Origin: Halichondria panicea
Taxonomy: Eukaryota; Porifera; Demospongiae; Suberitida; Halichondriidae
Length of the DNA stretch: 64,000 bases
Direction: 5' to 3'
NCBI RefSeq assembly: GCF_963675165.1
Contig: NC_087380.1
Coordinates: 266,001 to 330,000, forward strand
In this document: positions 56,265 to 64,000 of the stretch, in pieces
Numbering within the stretch: the first letter of the stretch is position 1
Layout: each line of letters opens with the position of its first letter
Notes under the pieces: generated by a model
The model's database searches: none
The model's input: only the letters and a program-made list of their open reading frames with translations
Told to the model about the DNA's origin: nothing
Position numbers and translations under genes: made by a program

Positions 56265-58760
56265 CTATACAGCAGCTGGAGCCTCCCGCCCACTCATAGT
56301 CGAGTAGGCATCGTTTTGTGTATAGCTGTAGTCACCTCTGACCTCTCCAGAGGCTGAGATCTCCTCATAAGTGACAGGGACGGTCTCGTAGATAATAGCT
56401 GCACTCTGACCCTGGTCAGTAAGGGGAATATCTTGAGGAGCGGTCCTGTGTGTGTGTGTGAAGATAATTATAATTATTAGCAAGCCTAGATTATATGGAT
56501 GGATGGCCACAAGCAGTTTATTGGCACGTATATAGTGTTAAATTTGTGGCACCCATTCCAATGTAATAATGTATACGTAGTTGGTGATCAAACCGGACAA
56601 TTTCCTGTGAGCTGGTGAACCACAGTGCCAACATGATATGAGATCATAATGGCAGTGCCATACAAGTGATTTTAAAACCCTGCTTTGATGTTTTTAAAGA
56701 TTAGGCATCACCAGTTTGTTTATCCATATGAAGGTTTACACTGAACATGCTGGGCGTAACTAAGCCGGCAGGAGGCAGACCTCGAACATTTTTGACTTTA
56801 ACTCACATTTTCCCTCCTCTCTTGTACCGGAGCACTAGGTAGGTCACCATCACTACAGTCACTGCAATCACTGCTACCACTACCAACGTTACTACCACTC
56901 CTCCCACCACAGCACCAGTGTTATCACAACTGACAGAGAGAGCTCTCATCAATAGAGGCTGTATAATGGACAATTCAAGCTGTTTGTTAGTACCAACCTA
57001 ACACAATGCACATGCTGTGCTTACTTGCAGTGGGTACTTCAAAACACATGCAGAACAAGGATGAGAACATAGACCCACTTACATACCTAACTGCACACAG
57101 AAGGCTTGGATGACCCCAGTACTGTCAGGAATCACACAGCAGTAGGAGCCAGTGGGGCCTGACACAGACCCTCGACGATGGAGTCTGAGTGCATCTGTAT
57201 CTCCAACACTGTACAGTAGATCAGTGTCTGAATCAGTAATGTCCAGTTTCCTTGTGACAACTGTTCCATTCGGTAGTAGCCAATATCCTAATCCATTGGC
57301 ACTATTGGGATTATCTTGTCCTGTACAGCAAATAGTTGAGTCAGTTCTGCAAGTCAATGCTGTCTCAGTGGTATCTCCGATGGTGTCTATGGCAACCTGT
57401 GAGTTCATAACAGCATAGTTGGTGGTTCCCACGGAGACGTAGACAGGAGGTACTGTGGGGGTGAGGGATTGTAACTCTGTTAGAGTTCATTGTACTTACA
57501 TTGACAAGTGAGAGCTGATCCACTCCACAATCTTTCAGCTCTACACACTCTGGTAGCAGTGCTGGTAGTGGAGGGTACGTATCCATTCAAGCAGCTCTGT
57601 GTAACCACAGTTCCTCGAGGGCGGTGTGGTGCGGTACTAGAGCTGTAGATGATCACTCCATTGGTTGGTACAGTGAGGTCAGGACAGGTGGCTGTGGAGG
57701 CAGCACAATCTATCAACCATCAACACATAGTGGAACTCACATTGACAGATTGGAGCTGTTCCACTCCAGGTCCCATCATTCTGACAAACTCTGAAACTCC
57801 CTCCAGTGACAGTGTATCCATTATCACAAGTGTAGGTAGAAACGCTATCAACAGGTCTGCTGCCAGCAGGTCCATCAGTGTAGGTAATGCCTCCATTAAA
57901 TATCGGTGGTAAATCAGAACAAGTTCCTGAAATAGTGAACATCACATTCAACACATAAACTGCACAAATTCAGATATACTTACCTTGACACACTGGAGCT
58001 AACCCACTCCACATTCCATCACTCTCACAAGTCCTGGTGCTGCCTCCATTCAGAGTGTAGCCAGTGTCACAGGTGTAGGTGGCCACAGTGTTCTCACCCA
58101 GCGTCATGTTAGAGTAGGAGATCCCTCCATTGGTGGGGGGAGGGAGGGACATACACGTCAGTGACACCACTGTGTACAGATGATATTGGATAAGGTAATC
58201 ATTGTGCAATCCACTCACCCAGGTTAGCACAGAGGGTCATGTCTCCTCCAGTAGTTGGTACAGTACAACAGTAGGACCCGGTTGGAGTGAGGGGGTTGTT
58301 GGGAGATACTCTACGGTTTAGCACGATGACCTGCCTGGCATCCCTCACAATGTAGAACTGCTGTCCAGTATTCAATGCTGCAACATTTCCCACTACCTCA
58401 CTCCCATCAGGATGCGTCCACTGTCCCAGTATTCCATTACCAAAGTTGTCGGCACCACTTCTACAGCAGGTAGTGAGGTCACTGTGACAAGTGAGAGATG
58501 GAAGACCACCCTGGGCCCCCTCTCCAATGGTAGTGATGAAGATCTCAGTATTGTTAGTGGTGATGCTAGGACCAGATCCCAGAGTCAGGTAGACTGTTTA
58601 GTGATACAAGATAATTAAATATATATATAGACTACAACCAAGTTCAAAGCTCATACCTAGATCTACTAGCAATCATTATCACAGTATTACCTTGCTGTCC
58701 CCAGCAGGTGGACACAACACACAGCAAAAGCAGCAGAAACTGAACACCTTGTGTCTTCAT
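56265..58760 (-). CDS. R12: Ig1/CCP/Ig3 receptor frameshifted just before the TM helix
   Basis: Signal exon from ATG 58760, Ig1 about 58590-58218, three open CCP exons (about 58185-57985, 57930-57745, 57700-57505), Ig3 about 57450-57080 (open), stalk, TM about 56960-56803, tail about 56440-56265. In the TM exon an extra T turns CQCDNTG into CQL and a stop (56926-56924), so the product would end before the membrane helix and be secreted. The helix and tail beyond are intact in the other frame: YETVP, YEEI, DYSYT, YSTM, then TAG replaces the last YDN. The combination of Ig1 with Ig3 in one gene is a recombinant architecture. The intron 3' of the TM exon is nearly identical to that of R9. Confidence 0.7.
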
Positions 58761-58815
58761 TGCATGCAACTTCTCTCCACTACTACTCTAGCACAGTTAT
58801 CTGTTTGGAAGTTGT

Positions 58816-59040
58816 TTCATTAATGATCTTTACCCACCAACAGGTTCCCTAAATATGCTGTCATTACCACAGCAACAAGATCATGTGAGAGATGAGGTCA
58901 GAACACACAGAAATGAAGTCAAAGCTACATGCTGTAATTAGTGGTCATGGTATATATGGTAATGATTAATTTAATTTGTGGTATCATTTCTCATGCATGC
59001 AATATGTTCAACTTGACTTGTGTTGTAATAAAAAATGAAT
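58816..59040 (+). pseudogene. Promoter element plus relic of a fifth PPR-like gene (last exon and 3' UTR)
   Basis: The array element is at 58816-58836. Directly after, TTACCACAGCAACAAGATCATGTGAGAGATGAGGTC (about 58864-58899) matches exon 12 of P1-P4. 58970-59030 matches their 3' UTR (TTTCTCATGC..TGTTCAACTTGACTTG). All earlier exons are gone. It marks the edge of the array. Confidence 0.75.
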
Positions 59041-59172
59041 TGTCAACATCACTTTTACACAGTTTTGCATGCAGCAGAATAAATAATGTGCTCAAAAACA
59101 ATTAAAAAGGTTAAAACGTCTCTAACTATTCAACTAACTACAGCAACATAATTATGCTATAACTATATACTA

Positions 59173-61506
59173 CTAACCCAGTACAAGCATGGCTACACTG
59201 GTAATAGCCACCAGATAGCTGGCTACCATTCCTTGTGCAGCATTGGACGGATCGAAGGCAAGCTTCTCATAAAACAGCGACTGGGATATCCTAAAATCAC
59301 CACACTTGTTGATATTATCAGGGGGTGGGTTATGACGGCTCTCCACTTCATTGATCATCACAGACATGCCCTCGAGGAGATCGGGTACAATATGGCAATG
59401 TAGGAACCAAAGACCGGGATTATCGGAACGGAACTGAAGCACAACGTAACCTCCACCGGGAACAATCACAGTATCCTTGCGAAGTGTTTTATTGGATATC
59501 TCGAAAGATGGTTTCATGCCCACAGCCCAGGATGGATTGCTGCACAGCCTGTCATCACACACAATGTCTTCTCTAGGGCCTTCTAGAAATCCAGTGTTAT
59601 TATTGTAAGGTCCGTATCCAACATCAACCACGTGGAATTGATGGCCATGCAAATGGAAGGGATGACTGGAAGCTTCACCTTCACGCACGTCTTCACCAAT
59701 AGCACTGAGAACAATACGTATTGTCTTGTTAAATGAAGTGATTTCCCTCATGTGTGTACAGCTGCATGGTTGCTCATTAGGGCATGGTGTCTGGAGGTTA
59801 CAGAATTGTCCTGGTAAGAGGTCATCCTTCTGTGTCAGTGGAGGGGCGGGAGGTAGCCTCATGTTACGGCCATTTAGAGAGTCATGATCAGAACCAATAT
59901 TGAAGAAGATCTCGCAATCTTGACAATCAGGGTCTAGTTCAGCCTCAGGCATTTGCTCGCTCGGTGTTGCTTCCAATCTCTTCAGTTGGTGGGCATTGAT
60001 ACAGCTGGTGTTGTACGAGGAATGGAAGTTCAGGAATGGGCAATTTACAGCCACACATCCACCGATATCGGCACAAGTTGAAGTGTTGAATGGAATAGAG
60101 TTTTGTTTGATCATCTCGTAGTCAGTAGATCGTGGTAATTGCTCAGGGCTTTGTCTGTAATGGAGTATGCCCTCGGCTAGATTACCGGCTGGAGTGTAGG
60201 GTGGGCCAGGGGAGTCCAGATCAACCTCCAGTGTCTCTGCACGTATCCAATAATCACTGACATCATCTCGTGGTTTCTGTCCTTTCACAATAAAGTCATA
60301 TCTTTCTCCGGTGTGTATAATGAGGAACTGTGTCTCCACTGGCTCTATGAGGCTACCATCCGTACTAATCACAGTCAAATTATGCTCATCAATAGAAAAC
60401 TTGAGAGCATACAAACTCTGAGCTCCTACTAGTCTGAAACGATACAATCCACCGTCGTTGAGAATATTGAATATCTCCAATCGTGTTTTGTTGTATGGTA
60501 CATCATTGTGTCGTCCTTTACCGTTGATAAGCCCGGACCAAAATGGTATATCGCCGACCTCCAAACCGTCGGGCCCAGAGGAAGCCTCGTAGGCTGTGTA
60601 GGGGGTCCCTGTTTGCTCGCTGGGGGGTAGGGGGATGTCCCCGAATGGCTTGTCAGGGAAGAACTCCAGTCCTCCTTTAATCCTTGTGAATAGGTCGAGT
60701 GTAGTTCCCTCAGCCCACGCGTGAAGTTGGATAGTCCGAGTGCCAGGATCATCAATTACTGGGGCACCCAAAGCGCCCTCAAGCATTAGACGCCTTTCTA
60801 CGGACTCTCGAATAATTAGACCACCAAACAAACCGTCGGCTCGTTGCTCCACTCTGTGGGAATGGTACCAGAACGTTCCAGTCGGCGCAGCTTCAAAGTA
60901 ATATCGAAATGTTTCATAGGGGTCTATGGGGCATTGAGTAACCAAGACAACGCCATCCATCCATGGAGTGTTCCTCATATCCATACCATGCCAATGGATT
61001 GATGTACTCTCTGTGATCAGTCTATTATTAACACTGACAATCACCTTCTGTCCCTCGTACACTATAATAGTAGGGCCTGGGGCTATTCCATTGATGGCAA
61101 TGAATGGACGATAAGTACGACCATCAGCTGTGAATGGAACAGTGCATTTAACAGAGCCAAAGTCTTCGTTCAATGTCACACAAACGTGGTCAGGATCAGT
61201 GTTTAATGGTTTCAAATGTCCAGAGGCGTTGAAATAATACGAGTTTCCCTCTTCTTCACGGAACTTGAATGCTTCTCTCTGCTCTATTGGGTTGGAGTAG
61301 ACTGGGTTGCCCTCCTCCACTGTGTAGCTGGTGAAAGTTTGCAGCTCTTCTATAACTAGCGTGAAGTCACATTCATCCGCATCCTCGCGACACTCACACA
61401 CACGACGTTGGACATCGCATTGGACATAGTCACGGTCAATGGTTTGGGCGTACGTTGTTGTCAAGGTAACAGCGGCCAGTAGGGATACCAACAGTAGGAG
61501 CTTCAT
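59173..61506 (-). CDS. Laccase-like multicopper oxidase, intronless, secreted or membrane-anchored
   Basis: Oxidises phenols, other organic substrates or metal ions with O2 through one type 1 and one trinuclear copper site. The 777-aa single-exon ORF starts with a signal peptide (MKLLLLVSLLAAVTLTTTYA). All four copper motifs are present: HWHG (171-174), WYHSHR (213-218), HPFHLHGH (615-622) and HCHI with downstream GM (703-714). A cysteine-rich N-terminal segment (residues 30-46) precedes the first cupredoxin domain. The last about 20 residues are hydrophobic and preceded by DPSNAAQG, suggesting a GPI anchor or C-terminal TM. The frame stays open 62 codons upstream through an 18-bp repeat; the signal peptide argues for the start at 61506. 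Absence of introns contrasts with most neighbours and raises retrocopy or lateral-transfer possibilities. Confidence 0.93.
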   Translation of the reverse strand: MKLLLLVSLLAAVTLTTTYAQTIDRDYVQCDVQRRVCECREDADECDFTLVIEELQTFTSYTVEEGNPVYSNPIEQREAFKFREEEGNSYYFNASGHLKPLNTDPDHVCVTLNEDFGSVKCTVPFTADGRTYRPFIAINGIAPGPTIIVYEGQKVIVSVNNRLITESTSIHWHGMDMRNTPWMDGVVLVTQCPIDPYETFRYYFEAAPTGTFWYHSHRVEQRADGLFGGLIIRESVERRLMLEGALGAPVIDDPGTRTIQLHAWAEGTTLDLFTRIKGGLEFFPDKPFGDIPLPPSEQTGTPYTAYEASSGPDGLEVGDIPFWSGLINGKGRHNDVPYNKTRLEIFNILNDGGLYRFRLVGAQSLYALKFSIDEHNLTVISTDGSLIEPVETQFLIIHTGERYDFIVKGQKPRDDVSDYWIRAETLEVDLDSPGPPYTPAGNLAEGILHYRQSPEQLPRSTDYEMIKQNSIPFNTSTCADIGGCVAVNCPFLNFHSSYNTSCINAHQLKRLEATPSEQMPEAELDPDCQDCEIFFNIGSDHDSLNGRNMRLPPAPPLTQKDDLLPGQFCNLQTPCPNEQPCSCTHMREITSFNKTIRIVLSAIGEDVREGEASSHPFHLHGHQFHVVDVGYGPYNNNTGFLEGPREDIVCDDRLCSNPSWAVGMKPSFEISNKTLRKDTVIVPGGGYVVLQFRSDNPGLWFLHCHIVPDLLEGMSVMINEVESRHNPPPDNINKCGDFRISQSLFYEKLAFDPSNAAQGMVASYLVAITSVAMLVLG

Positions 61507-61509
61507 CTG

Positions 61510-61697
61510 ATGAGAGAACAATATACACTGGTTGAACAATATACACTGGTTGAACAATATACACTGGTTGAACAATATACACTGGTTGAACAATATACAC
61601 TGGTTGAACAATATACACTTGGTTGAACAATATACACTGGTTGAACAATATACACTTGGTTGAACAATATACACTGGTTGAACAATATACACTGGTT
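61510..61697. repeat. 18-bp minisatellite immediately upstream of the laccase start
   Basis: About ten copies of TTGAACAATATACACTGG, some with an extra T, ending four bases before the ATG on the minus strand. It lies in the 5' UTR or core promoter. Copy number could tune expression or leader length. Confidence 0.92.
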
Positions 61698-62224
61698 GTG
61701 AATATTGTTATTGTGAAAGGTCAATGCGTTGAATAACAATATGTAATAATAGGTGTACCTCTTAGATCTAACAATTCTTCACTAAAAATCAACTTTTTCA
61801 TCTACAAGCAACTGTATATATAGCTGGATAGTTTAGTATTTACCACATGCAATGTTGAATGGGATACACTTAGCATGTCAATTTATACACTTGTGTAATT
61901 AATATCTAGACTACATAAACTATAGACTGTAGTATGGTATGTCTAATATAAGCCACATTCATACCATCTCTCCACTTATTTCACTCACCTCTTTAGCTTT
62001 AGCAGTTCTTGCCCTTGTGTTTGTGTAGCCCTGAGCAGCCCCTCCCCATATAAGTATGTACAAGCTAATGCATTGTGGGTGTGACCACTCCTTGGAATGC
62101 TAAGCATGGTTGCACATCCGCTGCACCTTCCGGCTACAAGGTATACTATACTATAGCTGCAACAACACAGCTATCTAGCTAGGGATACCTACTAACTGTC
62201 TATACCATTGAAGAGAGACTACCC
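61698..62224. other. Divergent intergenic region between laccase and R13
   Basis: 527 bp, AT-rich at the laccase side. The array promoter element is absent. TATATATAGC at about 61813-61822 and CTATACTATAGCTGC near R13 are the only TATA-like strings. No ORF. Confidence 0.5.
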
Positions 62225-64000
62225 ATGACCTCCATGCTGTGTGGACTAGTGTGTGTGGTCCTGCTCTCTGGGCTCACTGCACTGGCAGGGGGGCAGCAAG
62301 GTGAGTCAGTAGATATATAGTCTATAAACGGTCTATAGTAATTATGCTAAATATAATAATATGAGTGGATTTGTTACATGCAGTCTACCTGACTCTGGGA
62401 TCTGGTCCTAGCATCACTACTGACAATACTGAGATCCTCATCACTGCCATTGGAGAAGATGGTAGTCTCCCTTCTCTCACCTGTCACACTGACCTCACTA
62501 CCTGCTGTAGAAGTAGTGACAACAATGATAATGGAGCACTAGGACAGTGGACGTATCCTGATGGGAGTGTGGTACTGCAAAAAGGTGGCTCAGCGACTGC
62601 TGGACAACAGTTCTACGTTCTAAGGGGGGCACCTCAGGTCATCAGACTGGCTCGTAGAGAGGCTAGTACCAACCCTGTCACTCCAACTGGGTCCTACTGT
62701 TGTTCTGTACTAACTACTGGAGGAGATATGACCCTCTGTGCTAACCTGGGTGAGTGGATCAATACTTCTGTGTTTTATGTTACCAGTATATGTTCGCCTT
62801 TATGAGTTTATGAAACCATCACAACTCTCATAATTATTATTGTATAATGTTCATTCCATCTTGCAGTGGCACCAGTCTGTTCTGATAATCTCCCAGCCAT
62901 CTCTAATGGAGCCATAACCTATGCTAGTGGATCCACTAACAACAGACCAGTGGGTGCTACAGCCAGTTACGCTTGTTTTAATCCCTACCGTCTGGTTGGA
63001 GTGTCAGTGAGGACTTGTGGGGGTGATGGAGAGTGGAGCTCAACAACAGCTCCAGTGTGTCAGAGTAAGGAATGACTGAATGTGTAATAATGTGTACGTT
63101 GAGTGTGTACCTGTTCCCATAGTGATCTGCTCTGACCTACCCTCACTGGAAAATGGGGACATTGACTATGGTGGTGGTGGATCCACTAACAGCAGACCAG
63201 TGAACACTGTGGCCACCTACACCTGTAACCCTGGCTACACTCTCAATGGAGGCACCACCAGGACTTGTGGGAGTGATGGAGTGTGGAGTGGGCCAGCTAT
63301 TGATTGTCAGCGTAAGTGGAATGGACTTTGTACTGTTTGTTTGTTGAGTGTATCGTCTCCCATACAGCTGACTGCCCTGACTTACTACTGATCAATGGGA
63401 TGATTATGTACAGTGCTGGATCCCCTGGCAACAGACCTTTCATCTCTACTGCTGTACACTCCTGTAACCCTGGCTACACTCTCACTGGAGGTACTTTCAC
63501 TACAGGCACCACCAGGATCTGTCTGGGTGGAGGGAAATGGAGTGGGTCACCTCCAACTTGTCAGCGTAAGTAAAGGAATTGAATTTGTACAGTATATTTG
63601 TTGAGTGTGTTCACTATTTCAGGAACTTGTTCTGATTTACCACCACTAATGAATGGAGGCATTACCTACACTGGTGGACTTGCTGACAGCAGACCCACTG
63701 CTACCTACACCTGTGACGATGGTTACACTCTCACTGAAGGGGTTAGCAGAGCTTGTCAGAATGATGGGACCTGGAGTGGATCAGCTCCAACCTGTCAAGG
63801 TGAGTTCCACTATACAACTTAACAGTTGCTTCATCTTTTTGAACAGTGAACACAGGACCCACTGAACCACCCACCACCTGTCCTGACCTCACTGTACCAG
63901 CCAATGGAATAATTAGCTACAATATGGGGACTGCTAGTCCCAGACCAGTGGACACTGTGGCCACCTACACCTGTATCTTCAGATACACTCTCAATGGAGA
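62225..64000 (+). CDS. R13: Ig/CCP receptor on the opposite strand (3' part off window)
   Basis: Signal exon 62225-62300 (MTSMLCGLVCVVLLSGLTAL), different in sequence from the array's MKTQGVQ leader. Ig1 62384-62749, then CCP exons 62867-63064, 63123-63311, 63368-63565, 63623-63799 and a fifth from 63847 to the window end. All borders are GT-AG and phase 1; no lesion seen. Ig1 and the CCPs are closely related to R1, R10 and R5 (for instance TCSDLPPLMNGGITY and the ANGIISYNMGTASPRP class), so it belongs to the same family. TM and tail are beyond the window. Its promoter lacks the conserved element. Confidence 0.87.

Noticed and set aside
61507-61692. 62-residue N-terminal extension of the laccase ORF
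   Set aside because: It is the translated 18-bp minisatellite and would bury the clear signal peptide that starts at 61506.
1-64000. tRNA or rRNA genes
   Set aside because: No cloverleaf-like sequence with A/B box motifs and no rRNA similarity was noticed by eye; a tRNAscan run would be needed to be certain.

Overview
The window is eukaryotic and metazoan. Its genes are split by many short introns with GT-AG borders, and it carries animal families: CCDC93, an F-box/WD40 protein like FBXW9, an INPP5K-like 5-phosphatase with a SKICH domain, and a calponin/transgelin. Compact genes, (CA)n tracts and large families of Ig-like plus sushi (CCP) receptors suggest a sponge, probably a demosponge. 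This is inference from gene content only; no similarity search was possible.

Layout. 1-8.6 kb is a conserved housekeeping block: CCDC93 (-, C-terminus off the window), FBXW9-like (-), INPP5K-like (+, intronless) and calponin/transgelin-like (+). 8.8-58.8 kb is a fast-evolving tandem array of twelve receptor genes or relics, all on the minus strand. They are called R1-R12 here in coordinate order. Between them lie four copies of a 12-exon pentatricopeptide-repeat-like (PPR-like) gene on the plus strand, called P1-P4. 59.2-61.5 kb holds an intronless laccase-like multicopper oxidase (-). At 62.2 kb a thirteenth receptor (R13) starts on the opposite strand and runs off the end.

Receptor design: signal peptide; with or without an N-terminal Ig-like domain (Ig1); 2-10 CCP domains; a membrane-proximal Ig-like domain of one of two kinds (Ig2 or Ig3); one transmembrane (TM) helix; and a short tail with conserved tyrosines (YETV, YEEI/YDEI, YSTM/YSTV, sometimes a terminal YDN). 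Each ectodomain module that was checked is one exon with phase-1 borders, so domains can be gained, lost or skipped without frameshift. R1, R5 and R10 look intact across all modules read; R13 looks intact as far as the window goes. R2, R3, R6, R7 and R11 are broken. R4, R8, R9 and R12 have local lesions that could give soluble or exon-skipped products.

The ancestral unit of the array seems to be a divergent pair: receptor (-) and PPR-like gene (+) firing from a shared region of about 70 bp with a conserved 21-bp element (core CCATTAATGATCTTTACCC). The element also sits upstream of receptors that no longer have a PPR partner. There a short scar, PPR start codon context fused to PPR 3' UTR, marks a deleted partner. 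P1 and P3 keep an open 12-exon model (642 aa for P1); P2 and P4 are frameshifted; a last-exon relic lies at 58.86 kb.

The array is also rich in very small hairpin elements (34-104 bp), several with 9-bp target duplications. A 1,200-bp terminal-inverted-repeat transposon and its 34-bp derivative share 7-bp duplications. Foldback repeats and minisatellites are frequent. Architecture, clustering, pseudogenes and tyrosine tails recall invertebrate allorecognition and immune receptor loci (Hydractinia Alr, Botryllus fester). That function is a hypothesis. Exon borders were read by hand.
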